The notes beneath the pieces were generated by a model. It was not told where the DNA came from and ran no database searches. It saw only the letters and a list, made by a program, of their open reading frames with translations. A program made the position numbers and the translations under genes. Below are positions 21,963 through 32,951 of a DNA stretch of 64,000 nt, piece by piece. Numbering within the stretch: the stretch's first letter is position 1; each line of letters opens with the position of its first letter. The DNA is from Erinaceus europaeus (lineage: Eukaryota > Chordata > Mammalia > Eulipotyphla > Erinaceidae), in contig NC_080177.1 of the NCBI RefSeq assembly GCF_950295315.1, forward strand, positions 82,569,452 through 82,633,451, read 5' to 3'.

Positions 21963-22130
21963 TGGAGAGACGGCTCACTGGTTGTCTCATTGTGCAAAAG
22001 ACTTTCATGCTTTAGTCTCTGAGGTCACAGCTACAATCCCTGGCACCACCATAAAAGCCAGAGCTTAGCAGTGCTCTGACCTCTTTCTTTTTCACTCTGT
22101 ATCTCTCTCACTAAAATAAATAAATACATC
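21963..22130 (+). repeat. tRNA-derived SINE (gcataatgg type), diverged
   Basis: gagagacggctcactggttg, gcaaaagactttcatgctt, ctggcaccaccataaaagcc, agcttagcagtgctctgac and an AATAAATAAAT tail follow this family's order. Confidence 0.75.
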
Positions 22131-22136
22131 TCTTGA

Positions 22137-22345
22137 CGTTAAGGCCAGGTGACAGCACACCTGGTTGAGTGGGTAAGTGTGCATGTTACAGTGTTTAAGG
22201 ACCCAGGTTCAAGCATCTAGTCCCCGCCTATGGGAGGGCGCATGGCAGTGAAACAGGGCTGCAGGTGTTTCTCCTTCTACTCTCTGTCTTCCCCTTCCCT
22301 CTCAACTTCTCTCTGCATTGATCTAAAAAGAAAACATTTATACCA
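22137..22345 (+). repeat. Short-form tRNA SINE
   Basis: ggccaggtgacagcacacctggttgag head, cccaggttcaagc B-box region, gaaacagggctgcaggtgtttctc and pyrimidine body. Confidence 0.85.
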
Positions 22346-22439
22346 AGGTGTATTGAATATTAAAAAGTCTGTTATGTCGTCTTGTTCACAGGTCAGATAT
22401 TATCCACTGTCATATGTTATTATAAATAAATTTTATTGG

Positions 22440-22640
22440 AATACAGCCACATTCATTTTTTTCAGATCCACTTTATTTAAGAACGGCTTATCTCACTAAC
22501 ATAATTTCTTCAAGCTCCATCTGAGATGGGTCTGAGAAGGAGAAGGTGGATTAATTATTCTTACTGGCTGAGTAGTATTCCGTGGTGTATCTAGACCATG
22601 AGTCTCTCAGCCACTCATCTGTTGATGGGCACAAATGTGC
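22440..22640 (-). mobile_element. L1 ORF2 C-terminal fragment
   Basis: The plus strand reads ggcttatctcactaacataatttc, tctgagatgggtctgagaagg, gagtagtattccgtggtgtat and cagccactcatctgttgatgggc, the reverse complement of the end of L1 ORF2. Confidence 0.82.
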
Positions 22641-22754
22641 TAAAGAAGAGAGAAATAAAATGGAAGTGAAATGGGCTCAAACAATGTGAAATTCGCATTT
22701 GTAACATGGAGGTAGAAATTGCGTTTCAGTTTGAACAGACATAAATAAGCAATG

Positions 22755-22935
22755 ACTTTATTATTTATTGGTTAAAAAGAGAAATGGGAGGAGAGAAGGA
22801 GAGGGAGGGAGAGGGAGAGGGAGGGAGAGAGAGAGAGAGAGAGAGAGAGATATCTGTAGCACTGCTTCACAGCTTATGAAGTGTCCCACCCCCTGCAGAT
22901 AAGGACCAGGAACTCAGGAACTTGAACCTGCTTAA
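22755..22935 (-). repeat. Short-form SINE with GA expansion
   Basis: Tail at ttatttattggtt, purine tract with gggaga and (GA)n runs at 22800-22850, then atctgtagcactgcttcac and ccctgcagataaggaccag, all reverse-complement SINE. The head is missing. Confidence 0.75.
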
Positions 22936-23425
22936 TGGAGAATTTTATGTTGCTCTTAAATTAAATTCTTTTTATTTTAACCTCCTTTGGAAACTGCAGA
23001 AGCAATAAGTGCATATGCTTGTCTTTGACTTTATTATGAACAACTGAGAATGATTCGCCTTTGTATTAGAAAAAAAAAGGGGAAAAAAAGGTTTTTTTTT
23101 TTTTTTTTATATACCATCACTGAGAGGAAGGAGAGTCTGATAAACACTAGAGGAAGTTGGGCATTGTTTTGCTTATCTGAGAGGAAGGGGGGAAAGGAAA
23201 GGATGTTCAGACATTGTGATCGGTGTAGGTTGACTTGAGCTGCGACTGGCATTCAAGAGCTGTTCCTCGTTAATGTGCACAGCTCAGTGAGTGTAGAGGT
23301 GAACTGACACCATGATGCCTTCACCACAATGTCATGAAAATACCCATCAACTTCAGAATTACAAGTAACTAATTATTTTTATATGGTAAGAGAAGTTAAC
23401 ATAAAGTGTGCGTTCTTTGTAAAAT
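22936..23425. other. Unique sequence with A-run/T-run
   Basis: An aaaaaaaagggg / tttttt stretch at 23070-23110 is the only notable feature. No gene or repeat is recognised. Confidence 0.4.
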
Positions 23426-23429
23426 TGAT

Positions 23430-24780
23430 TTATTTTATTAGTGATTTAATAATGGTCAACACGATAGTGGGATACGAAGGGTACAGTGACATACAATTCC
23501 CACCACCCTCCATTAGAAGCTTTCCTGTTTTGTTTTGTTTTTTTTGCCTCCAGGGTTATTGCTGGCCTCAGTGCCTGCACCATGAATCCACTGCTCCCGG
23601 AGGCCATTTCCCCCCCTTTTGTTGCCCTTGTTGTTGTAGCCTCATTGTGGTTATTGTTGTTGTTGTTATTGATGTCCTCTTTGTTGGATAGGACAGAGAG
23701 AAATAGAGGAGGGGAAGACAGAGAGGGGGAGAGAAAGAACTGCCTGTGAAGCGACTCTCCTGCAGGTGGGGAGCTGGGGGCTCGAACTGGGATCCTCATG
23801 CCAGTCCTTGCTCTTGGTGCCACTTATGCTTAACTTGCTGAGCTACTGCCTGACCCCCACAGAAATTTCCCTATTATTTGTCCCTCTGGGAGCATGAACC
23901 CAGGATCATTGTGGGATGCAGAAGGTGGGAAGTCTGGCTTCTGTAATTGCTTCTCTGCTGAACATGGATGTGGGCAGGTGGATCCATACCCCCAGCCTGT
24001 TTCTTTCCCTAGTTGGATAGGACTCTGGAAAGTCAGAGCTCCAGGACACTTTGGTAATGTTGTCTGCCCAGAGGCATTAGGTTGGCATCATGGTAGCATC
24101 TGGAACCTGGTGAATGAAAATAATTAAGATATAAAGCAGGACAAATTCTTTCATGATCAGGAACCTAAAGGGAAGCAGATGAGATGTGGGGGCCTTCATG
24201 CTGGAAGAAGCTAGGACGTCTGTTTGTCTGTTTTAGATAGATTCCAATGGGCCTGTGACCACTAATTTCTGCCTGGGCCTGGCAACTAACCTAAAAGTAG
24301 GCTAAAAGTATTGTCTGGGAGGATTGTGTCAAAAAGCTGTATCAGGATAGAGAGAGTAGTTCCCAATCTGGGGAAAGTACATAAATACCATTTACTGTAA
24401 ACCTCATCAGCCTGACCCAGGGCTCATGTCTCCTCATATTTAGCACAGGGGCCTGCGTGAACATTGCACCTTGGTTTTTTTTGCCAGGTTTTGGCTATTA
24501 AAAATTGTGCTGCTATGAACATAGATGTACACAGATCTTTTTGGATGGGTGAGCTTAACTCCTTAGGATCTATCCCTAGGAGAGAAATCACTGGGTCAGA
24601 TGTAGCCTTCTGAGAGTCTCCAGAAAGCTCTCCACAAGGGTAGAACCCATTGACATTCCTACCAGCAGTGCAGGAGGGTTCCTTTGTCCCCACAACCTCT
24701 CCAGCATTTGTTGTTGATGTCATTGCTGATATATGACATTCTCACAGGGGTGAGGTGGTATCTCATTGTTGACTTTACAA
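23430..24780 (-). mobile_element. Hedgehog L1 3' end (3' UTR plus ORF2 tail), SINE-interrupted
   Basis: Minus strand: 24780-24430 is broken ORF2 C-terminal sequence (ISLLGIDPKEL, MFIAAQFLIAKTW). The rest to 23430 is the recurring 3' UTR (gcatctggaacctggtg, gaacatggatgtgggcagg, gcagaaggtgggaagtctgg, attcccaccaccctcc). A SINE at ~23531-23862 splits it. The junction near 24420 skips the last part of ORF2, so there is an internal deletion. Confidence 0.85.
23531..23862 (-). repeat. ERI-type SINE nested in L1 3' UTR
   Basis: A complete reverse-oriented long-form SINE from head (gggggtcaggcagtagctcag) to the gcctccagggttattgctgg end with an A-tail (T-run 23531-23548). L1 3' UTR resumes on each side, so the SINE is younger than this L1. 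Confidence 0.9.
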
Positions 24781-24784
24781 TTTT

Positions 24785-25110
24785 ATTTAAAATTTTTATT
24801 TATAAAATGAAAACACTGGAAAGACCATAGGATGAGAGGGGTACAACTCCACATAATTTTCACCACCAGAACTCTGTATCCCATCCCCTCCCCTGATAGC
24901 TTTCCTAGTCTTTATCCCTCTGGGAGTATGGACCCAGGGTCATTGTGGGATGCAGAAGGTGGAAGGTCTGACAGGTGGATCCATACTCCCAGCCTGCCTC
25001 TCTCTTTCCCTAGTGGGGCAGGACTCTGGGGAAGCAGTTGTTGGCAGGTCAATCCATACTCCTAGCCTGTCTCTCTTTCACTAGTGGGGCAGTGCTCTGG
25101 GGAGCACAGG
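24785..25110 (-). mobile_element. Hedgehog L1 3' UTR copy
   Basis: It matches the 3' UTR in reverse (gaggggtacaactccacataatt, ctctgtatcccatcccctcc, gggtcattgtgggatgcagaagg). The ggtgga-tccatactcc segment occurs twice (24976 and ~25050), so there is a small internal duplication. Confidence 0.87.
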
Positions 25111-25640
25111 ATTAAAATTTTAATCCTGATCTACTTGTAAGGAAAAAAAAATGTAATAGACATCATGGTAAGTTGTAGACCTTTGGGATATGTTCATTTA
25201 ATATAATCCATACTTTATATCCTCAACCACCAGGCATTCCTAGCCCCAGTAACCACCCGTCAGCACTGAGCTTGATTACTTTAGGTTCTTATCAAAAGAA
25301 AGATCTTACAGCAGTTTCTCTGCATAGTGTCTTTCTAGTTCATCTCTGTTACCACATTGGGAAGAGTTCTCTTCTCTTTAGGGTCGAATGCTATTCTCCT
25401 TATCTACCATAATTTCTTTATTCATTCACCTATATATTTATTGGTTTCATGTCTTATCTATTGTGAATACTGCCACAGTGTGTCTAAGAATCCAGATATC
25501 TTTTTTTGAGATCCTAATTTCAGATCTATTGAGTAGATACCCCAACATGATAACTCTATTTTTCTTTTCTTTTTCTTCTTCTTTTTTTTTTAGGAACCTC
25601 CATATATGTATTATCATAGTGAAACTATTCAGTTACATTT
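25111..25640 (-). mobile_element. Old L1-like segment
   Basis: Antisense L1-like phrases (ctaccataatttctttattcattcacc, tctattgtgaatactgcc, gatctattgagtagatac) suggest an old L1 3' ORF2/UTR region. It is highly diverged, so boundaries and assignment are uncertain. Confidence 0.5.
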
Positions 25641-26700
25641 CTCTCAAAAGTGCTGAGTGACCACTTTTCCCTATGTCCTTATGGGCATACAAGTGACCAC
25701 ATCACATCCCTACAAACAAACAATATAAATTCTTACAAAGACTTAATGGTGACTTTATTTTGTGCGTCTATACGTACTGTATTTTCCCCTCTTTTTGTAA
25801 TGATTTTTTTGTCTTTATCTTTCTCTGCAACTTTTGTGCCTATGTACAGGTCTTTGGCATTCTTCCTGCTGAGTAACCTCTGAATTCTCTATAGGTCTGT
25901 GTTTTATTGACTAACAGTAATTGGGGAAAATTCTCAGTTATCTGGGCTTCAGAAACTTATTTCCCCCCTTTTTATTGTATTTGCATTCCCTGTGTGTTTT
26001 ACACGCTGTAGTTATCTTCCTATACTTGGACATTCTCCCCCCTTTTCATTGTATTTGCATTCCCTGTGTGTTTTACACGCTGTAGTTATCTTCCTATACT
26101 TGGACATTCTGTCCTGTTTTCCAGTTTTTCTTTTGTTTGCTTGTTCTTAGGCTTTTTCTAATATGTTCTCTAGAAAAATCAGATATATTTTTTTCCTGTA
26201 GCAGTGCTCACTGTACTGATAGGCCCAAGAAAGCATTATTTATTTCTTATGAGTTTTTTTTAAAGCCTTGATTTTTCTTTCTTGTTCTTTCTTTGTATGT
26301 TAAGGCTGAAGTTTTTTTCTGTGTGCTTATCTTCTTATGGATCAAAAATAAGCTGCTTTTTTTTTTCAGTCCTTGGCTGCTTGCTTGTTGCCTGACCAAG
26401 TGACAGCTTCTAATTCCTATTTAAAGGAGCCACAGACTGCTCCCTCACGCTGTTTTGGAAAGAGTATATATAATCCATGTAAAGTAGCCTTTTCTGTCTC
26501 CTGTTAGTGTGGCGTTGCAGGAAGCGTTAGCTCACTTTGGGTGCTTGACTTCTACTTGGAGCTGTGTGCCAATCCCTCTCTTACGCACACTCCAGAGGGC
26601 TGTGGGAAAGTTTTGAAATAAACTTTTGTGGATTTCATATCTTCAGTCTCTCATGAAGAGGGATTTACACCTATGCATGAATCCATAGCTATAGATTTAG
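25641..26700. other. Low-copy sequence with a 74-bp tandem duplication
   Basis: It holds the near-perfect duplication 25964-26111, described separately. 26390-26660 has LTR-like signs on the plus strand (tatatataatcc TATA-like, gaaataaacttttgtgg polyadenylation-like) but no terminal TG..CA or TSD that I could find. Nothing else is recognised. Confidence 0.4.
25964..26111. repeat. 74-bp direct tandem duplication
   Basis: Two adjacent copies share attgtatttgcattccctgt through tcttcctatacttggacat; the motif starts at 25974 and 26048. They are almost identical, so the duplication is recent. Confidence 0.93.
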
Positions 26701-26703
26701 ATA

Positions 26704-26707
<4 letters not shown>

Positions 26708-26736
<29 letters not shown>
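26708..26736. repeat. (GT)n microsatellite
   Basis: An uninterrupted run of about 14 GT units. Confidence 0.95.
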
Positions 26737-26740
<4 letters not shown>

Positions 26741-26904
26741 ATTCTGAAGACATTTTCATCAACAGTATCTATAAGACATATCCTCTGATAGAATTTTTTA
26801 AAAAGTACATCTTATGGGATGAAGTTCAGGGACAGTGGGCTAAGGGAAGGGAGAATGCATAGCAGATTTAGAACATTCCCGAAGAAGTTTCATTGTTATT
26901 GTTG

Positions 26905-27212
26905 TTCTTATTATTATTACCACCGGGGTTATTGCTGGGGCTTGGTGCTGATACTATGAATCCATCATTCCTAGAGAACATTTTTACCCATTTTAATTAA
27001 AAATATTTTTATTTATGCGTTATTGGGTAGACACAGAGAAATTGAGTGGATGGGGGAGGCAGAGAAGGAGAGAGACAGAGAGACACCTGCAGCCCTGCTT
27101 CACCACGTGTCATACTTTCCCCCTGCAGGTGGGGTCCAGGGGCTTGAACTTGGGTCCTGGCACACTGTAATGTGTGTGCTTAACTAGATGCACCGTCACC
27201 TAGCCCCTCCAT
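26905..27212 (-). repeat. tRNA-derived SINE, diverged
   Basis: Reverse-oriented: gggttattgctggggcttgg end, ttttatttatgcgttattgggtagac, purine tract, acacctgcagccctgcttcacc, and head ccagatgcaccgtcacctagcccc-like on the plus strand. Confidence 0.82.
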
Positions 27213-27214
27213 TT

Positions 27215-27428
27215 AGATTTGTTTTGTTGTTATTAGATAGGACAGAGAGAAATTGATGGAGAGAGAGGATAGGGAGATAGACAGAGGGAGAGATAGACAC
27301 ACATAGACCTGCTTTACTGCTCATGAACCGTCCCTGCTATAGGAGGGGAGAAGGATTCTTGAACCCGGGTCCTTGCGCTTGGTAATATGTGCACTTAACC
27401 AGGTGTGCCACTGCGCGCCTGCCACCCA
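27215..27428 (-). repeat. Short-form tRNA SINE, adjacent second copy
   Basis: ttattagataggacagagag, agacctgctttactgctcatg, cttgaacccgggtccttgcg and ttaaccaggtgtgccactgcg: reverse-complement short-form SINE directly following another one. Confidence 0.82.
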
Positions 27429-27816
27429 AAAGCTTTTTATTATGACATAGTGTGAAATGAACAGTATCTGTGCTGCTGCCAAGTACCACACAAACCTACA
27501 ACTTAGCCATTCCATACATCGCTCACGTGAATGCAGACATTCAACAGCCAAATACATTTGATGTTTGACAGTTAAGTAAATGACTTTTGAGCCATTGGTG
27601 TTTTGTGGCTGATCCAGACCATTGCTCAAGGCCACGTGTAAGGTGGACTTGATGGTGACCACATGCATTTTCATTCAAACTTGGGCGCAAGTCCTGGTGA
27701 GTGGGGAGACTGGGTGTTCTTGACTAGTGTAGACTGTCCCAGGCAAAGTAGAAATATGGCGACTCAAGGTGGAACTCTGTTAGCTTCAAAGACAACTTTG
27801 AAGCTTTTTATTAGTT
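27429..27816. other. Unique sequence, nothing recognised
   Basis: A 117-codon minus-strand frame crosses from the SINE into this region and is not a gene candidate. Otherwise nothing is seen. Confidence 0.4.
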
Positions 27817-27822
27817 ATTTAG

Positions 27823-28419
27823 TGTCAGGCTGAGCTTCATTGACGGGAGACAGATGACCAGGGACTCATGGTTGAGCTGTAGGCAGTATCTCTTTATTCA
27901 TGCAGGACGCAGCACAATCTATACCAAGCTAGGCTAAACTAAAGTACCGTAAAACTCACAATGCTGTCTGTATATGTACTTGCCAAGTAGGGGGGAAACA
28001 GGATGTGACATAGAGAGGGTGGAGAGAAAAGTGACTGGTGAAAATCAGAGTGTGACAAGGAGAGGGGGCAGAGCAAAAACATATCATGAACCAGTGGGGA
28101 TTGAACCAATGCCCTGCAGTGCTTATGTAAATAGAATACAGTGTTTATGTAAATAGAATACAGTGGTTATGTAAATAGAATACAGTGGTTATGTAAATAG
28201 AATACAGTGGTTATGTAAATAGAATACAGTGGTTATATAAATAGAATACAGTGGTTATGTAAATAGAATACAGTGGTTATGTAAATAGAATACAGTGGTT
28301 ATGTAAATAGAGTACAGTGGTTATGTAAATAGAATACAGTGGTTATGTAAGCAGGGGGGATTAAACCAAATGAAACAGAAACCAAATGAAACAGAAGAGG
28401 TTTTAGAAGTATACCAACA
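27823..28419 (-). mobile_element. Solo LTR (ERV, 6-bp TSD) with internal minisatellite
   Basis: On the plus strand it begins TGTCAGGCTG and ends ATACCAACA. The flanking 6-bp repeat atttag is at 27817-27822 and 28420-28425. It aligns with the LTR at 56066-56492: gggagacagatgaccaggga, ctttattcatgcagga (AATAAAG polyadenylation signal on the minus strand), accagtggggattgaacc and ttttagaagtataccaaca. No internal viral genes lie nearby, so it is a solo LTR. A 6-bp TSD fits a class II (beta-like) element. It is 170 bp longer than its relative because of the 22-bp repeat array. Confidence 0.9.
28123..28350. repeat. 22-bp minisatellite inside the LTR
   Basis: Ten full units of ttatgtaaatagaatacag-tgg begin at 28123, 28145, 28167 and so on to 28321, plus a partial eleventh. 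Variants are few (ttatataa in the unit at 28233, agtacag in the one at 28299). The related LTR at 56390-56413 holds a single unit. Confidence 0.96.
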
Positions 28420-28435
28420 ATTTAGTATTGATTTA

Positions 28436-28960
28436 CACAATTAAAAGATAATAGGGCTATACCCCCATATGATTCCCACCACCAGAGTCCTATGCCCCCA
28501 ACTCCTTTTATTGGAAACTGGAGTGGTTCTCCCAAAGTCACAGATAATGGGCTGACTTTTATTGCTATGTCTGTCTGCCTGTCTGTCTATCCATCCATCG
28601 GTTGCCCAGTTTTCCTATGGTCCTACCTTCTCTTCCTCTCTAAGTCATACATACACCTGTTACTACTTCTGAATGTTGTCTCCCCCCCCCTTCTTCTCTC
28701 TTGAGGTCCAGATGGAATTGGGTTTCAGATCCCTCTAGTCATCTTCCCCTAACATTTCTCACTATCTGGAAGTATGGACCCCAATTCTTTATGGGGTACA
28801 AAAGGTGGATGGTCTGGCTTCTGTAATTGATTCTCCACTGGACATGGGCGTTGGCAGGTCAGTTCATACTCCCAGCCTGTTTAGGGCTCTGGAGAGTTGA
28901 GGTTTTAGGAAGCATTGGTGAGGTCTTCTGCTCAGGGAAGTCTGGAACTTCATGAATTTT
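28436..28960 (-). mobile_element. Old hedgehog L1 3' UTR copy
   Basis: Reverse-oriented phrases: cccatatgattcccaccaccag, tggaagtatggaccccaattc, ggtggatggtctggcttctg, ctggacatgggcgttggcagg. A ctgtctgtctatccatccatc stretch lies in the middle. It is diverged. Confidence 0.8.
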
Positions 28961-29702
28961 TTTCATGCATCTTTCCGATCCATTTAACAATACCTATGCA
29001 CTTGAATAATATTCATTCAAATAGATTCACTATGGCCTGACAGAGTATTTGTCTGACCTCAGTTCTCAAAGGAGGTGGTATTTGGATAGAATGACGAATC
29101 TCATTTCACAAATGGCTGATAATTTTTCCTTAGAGAACTGGTGAGTCACCCTATTGCTAAAAACCTTCTTAGGCTTAATCTTGATGCTGGTTGTCTCCAA
29201 ATGAGTGTACTGTCTTCAGGTGGAAATTCTTGGAATCACTCTAGTTGTCCTTAAGGTACTGACCAATTTCAGAACTTAGACTATCCATTCCTATAGAGTT
29301 TTCTGGCGTATGTTAATTGTCTTAGTATAACATACTATTAACATCAGTTTTCATTCCTTTATTCCAAAATTTGTCTATGCTTGAGAATTAAGGGGTTATC
29401 ACTCAAAGCCTCCCTACTCATTATTTAGGCTACAGTAGACAACTTCTACACACTCATGTCTAGCTGAAGCTAGTACCTTTTTAAGGTTCTTTTTAAGGAT
29501 ACTGAAGACCTCAGAACTCTGGTCTAGTCAGAACTACAGATATTGACTTGGTGAGTTATCTCAGTCTCTTGGAGCAGTAACTGCATGCCAGAGGAGACTT
29601 TCTTAGGCCAGCACTGAGTATTCTCGCCTTCTTTCTCTCTTTCTTCCTCTTTTGCATTCTTTTTATCACATGCCAAGTGTATCCTTTAGAAAAAGGCTTA
29701 GA
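28961..29702. other. Unique sequence, nothing recognised
   Basis: No repeat, exon or RNA gene is recognised. Confidence 0.4.
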
Positions 29703-29890
29703 GGGAATCAGTATGATTGAGCACACACAATTCAGTGTTCAAGGACCCAGGTTCAAGCCCCTCGTTCACACCTGCAGAGAGGAAACTTCAAAGTGAAGCA
29801 GTGCTGTAGGTGTCTCTCTCATTTCTCTCCTTTTCGATCCTTCCTTCTTAGTTTATCTCTGCCTCTATCAAAAATAAAATAAGGTAATTG
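29703..29890 (+). repeat. Short-form tRNA SINE, diverged
   Basis: gattgagcacacacaattcag, aaggacccaggttcaagcccc, cacctgcagagaggaaac, a ctgtaggtgtctctctc body and an AAAATAAAATAAG tail. The 5' head is eroded. Confidence 0.8.
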
Positions 29891-30544
29891 ATGTACAGAT
29901 ATAAAAAGGGAACAGTTATATGCAACATTCTCTGAGGAAGCATCTGTTTTAGTATTTCTGTATTGTCTCTTCCTCTTCTGTGTAGAGTCCCAATGAAAAC
30001 AGCTTTGTCTTTTGTTTACTGTTGTAGCCACTACCTCCAAATCTGAAGGAGTGCTTGGCGCTTTCATTGATGGCACTGAATAAATGCTTGTTTAAAGAGA
30101 TGCAGGTTCTGGACTTTATTCCGTACTTTCCATTTCTAAAATTGATCTCGTCATTCTTTTGATACTGTTTTCTAATACTCTTTCTTCCTCCCCTAAAGAC
30201 TGAAAAGTTATTTTCAAAAACAAAATGGAATTCTAGCAGAGGTTACTACTTGTGAAATTTAGTTCACGACTGCCTGCTTGTGAAGCATTTGGTTCCTCTC
30301 AAATTCTTAGGGGCGTGATTCATTCACTGCTATAAACTGAGTAAGAAAAAGGGAACTTGCAAAGAGAAACATATTAAGAGAGCATAGAGTATTGATTCAT
30401 GAGACTGGGAATTTTGTATATTTTTATGTTATGCCAAAGCTAGAAATATAAGAATTCAGATAAAATTTCTAGAAGTGAAATAGTATTAAGTGAAACACTT
30501 TAATTTAGAAGCGAAACAGATAAGATTATTTTGTAGATTTTTTC
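29891..30544. other. Unique AT-rich sequence
   Basis: No repeat or coding signature is recognised. Confidence 0.4.
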
Positions 30545-30672
30545 CCTTTTTATTTATTTTTATCAGAGCACTGCTCAGCTCCGCTTGTGGTAGTACTCGG
30601 AATTGAACTAGGGATGTTGGAGCCTCAGGCATGACAATCTCTTTGCATAACCATTGTGCTGTCTACCTCAAC
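30545..30672 (-). repeat. tRNA-derived SINE (gcataatgg type)
   Basis: cagagcactgctcagctccg, gaattgaactagggatgttgg, gcctcaggcatgacaatctc and tgcataaccattgtgctgtc: reverse complement of the family consensus. Confidence 0.85.
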
Positions 30673-30764
30673 CCTCCTTTTTATATGTATATAAATCATT
30701 AAGATATTGGTTGTGTCCAATAATCAACATTTGCATACAGATGTTGAACCTTAAATGCCAGGGT

Positions 30765-30910
30765 TTGGGGAGGGAAGATAGCATAACGGTTTTGCAAAAT
30801 ACTCTCATGCATGAGGCTCCCAATTCCCAGGTTCAATTCAGTTCCCTCACATTGTCATAAACCAGAGCTGAGCAGTGCTCTGGTGTGTCTCTCTGTCTTG
30901 TTAAAATAAG
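30765..30910 (+). repeat. tRNA-derived SINE (gcataatgg type)
   Basis: ggaagatagcataacggttt, actctcatgcatgaggctcc, cccaggttcaattc, ataaaccagagctgagcagt and gctctggtgtgtctctc, ending in AAAATAA. Nearly complete. Confidence 0.85.
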
Positions 30911-31024
30911 CAAAATGCAAATAAGAAAAAATAAATATTAAGTTTTAATAAATTGGGCCTAATATAAACCTAGCCTTTGTGAACAAGAGATTATACTATG
31001 TCAGACAAGACAGGCATTAAAGGT

Positions 31025-31300
31025 AAAGACTTAATGTCTTAAGCACACGTGTCGCAAAGTGCAAGGACTCGAAGAAGGATCCGGTTTGAGCCCCCGGCTC
31101 CCCACTGCAGGGGAGTCGCTTCACAAGTGGTGAAGCAGGTCTGCAGGTGTCTGTCTTTCTCTCCCCCTCTCTGTCTTCCCCTCTTCTCTCCATTTCTCTC
31201 TGTCCTATCCAACAACGATGACATCAATAACAACAATAACTACAACAAGGGCACCAAAAGGGAATAAATAAATATTTTAAAAAATTTTAAAAAGACTTAA
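31025..31300 (+). repeat. ERI-type SINE (long form)
   Basis: It starts within the tRNA-like head (cttaagcacacgtgtcgcaaag), then ccggtttgagcccc, gtcgcttcacaagtggtgaag, pyrimidine tract, gggcaccaaaagggaataaat and A-rich tail. Confidence 0.9.
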
Positions 31301-31678
31301 AGTGTCTTGTATGATTTATCTGAAACAGTTAAACTCAGAGAAGCAAAAGCTAGAATGTTAATAGCCAGGATTGGGGGTGGGGGTGGGAAATGGCAGGGCA
31401 TGCTTCACTTTATACATGGGTATACCATTTAATTTATAAACTGAGTAAATTCTATGAATCTGTATAAATGTTTACATGCAGTGAACTGAAAGAGACAGGC
31501 TGGGAGTATGGATCCACCTGTCAACACCCATGTTCAGCGGGGAAGCAATTACAGAAGCCAGACCTTCCACCTTCTGCATCCCACAATGACCCTGGGTCCA
31601 TAGAAAGAGGGCTTTCTTCTCCTTCTAGCGTTTGCCCTTCTTCCGTAGCCAGTCAACAGCGTCAGGTGGAGCCTGATG

Positions 31679-32578
31679 TCAAGTTTCGAGACCTCCTTTG
31701 AATCTGGAGAGGTGGCGGTCGTTGACTATGTGGGTCATAGTCTGTCTGGAGCCGCAGGGGCAGTTCGGGTCGTCTCTGGCTCCCCAGCGATGGAACATAG
31801 CGGCGCACCGGCCACGGCCTGTTCCATAGCGATTGAGGAGGGCCCGATCATAACGTGCCAGGTCAGAGCCGGGTGGACGCTCGCAGGGGTCTGTGATGAG
31901 GTGTTTGTTCTTGACCTCAGCTGACTGCCAGCTCTGTTTCCAAGAGTCTGGAACAGAGAAGTTCAGTGTAGGCGTAGGGGACCAGATTGGGTGAGGAGAC
32001 GTCAAGCATCGGACAGGATGGGCGAAGATCTCCGCGTATATTGGCAGGTCCGGTCGAGCGTAGACGTGGGAAATGAACTTAGATGATGCCGCATCCCGAC
32101 GAATATCTGGCGGGGCGATGTTGCTGAGAACTGGCAGCCATGGGACCGGGGTGGAACGGATGGTTCCAGAAATGATCCTCATGGAGGAATATAATTTGGA
32201 ATCGACCAAGTGGACATGGGGGCTACGGAACCATCCTGGGGCACAGTATTCTGCAGTGGAATAGCAGAATGCCAGAGAGGATGATCGTAGTGTGGAAGCG
32301 CTCGCGCCCCATGAGGAGCTGGCCAGTCTTGCAATGATGTGATTCCTCGCGCCCACCTTTGCTGCAGTTTTTATGAGATGTTCGTGAAATGACAGAGTGC
32401 GATCGAGAGTAACGCCAAGATAGACTGGCTGGGCTTCATGCCGGATTCTCATATCGCCAAGCTGCACATTAAGCTCACGCGAGGCCGAGGCATGGTGTAG
32501 ATGGAAAACAGATGATACCGTTTTTGCAGTGCTAGGGATTAGTCGCCATTTTTTACAGTAATCAGATATCAGAGACAT
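31679..32578 (-). pseudogene. LINE copy 2, 3' arm: RT thumb and C-terminal domain
   Basis: A 299-residue open frame collinear with residues 102-400 of the long copy-1 frame, differing at roughly 22 positions by eye. It retains KKWRLIPSTAKT, YLGVTLDRTLSF, AEYCAPGWF and the C-terminal CPCG...H...(C to R change) pattern: the last Cys of copy 1's C-x-C-x7-H-x4-C is Arg here. The frame ends at the same TGA as copy 1, 17 codons before the TAG. Confidence 0.87.
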
Positions 32579-32622
32579 GTCTTTCGTGAGTGTTTCCTCG
32601 AGGATGTCGAACTTTGATGCCA

Positions 32623-32951
32623 GCAGCCTAAGACATGGTCTGGCACCGTGGTCTCCTAGTCAAGATCTCAAGATGCCTGCCTCCATGGGTGGCCAACACT
32701 ATATCGTTTCTTCTCCAAAACAGAAGATTCCGGGTGCATCTGGGTGACAAGTCTAGCAGATGGAGACTTGTCTCAAGTGGCCTCCCCCAGGGCTCTGTTC
32801 TGGCTCCTACGCTATTTAATATTTACATCAATGACCTCCCAGAAACTTCTTCAAGGAAGTTCATCTACGCCGATGACATCTGCTGTGCAACTCAGGCATC
32901 CAAGTTCAACATCCTCGAGGAAACAATCACAAAAGACATGTCTCTGATATC
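32623..32951 (+). pseudogene. LINE copy 2, inverted 5' arm: RT motifs A-C
   Basis: The plus strand encodes MVWHRGLLVKI, GLPQGSVLAPTLFNIYINDL and FIYADDICCAT, matching copy 1 residues 1-101 and a little upstream (a TAA replaces the Tyr codon of AYD). It then stops at the TSD. It shows that copy 1's motif-A frameshift is private to copy 1. Confidence 0.87.

Noticed and set aside
28123..28350. Regular 22-bp direct repeats that could suggest a CRISPR array
   Set aside because: The units abut with no spacers, lie inside an ERV LTR and the genome is mammalian; it is a minisatellite.
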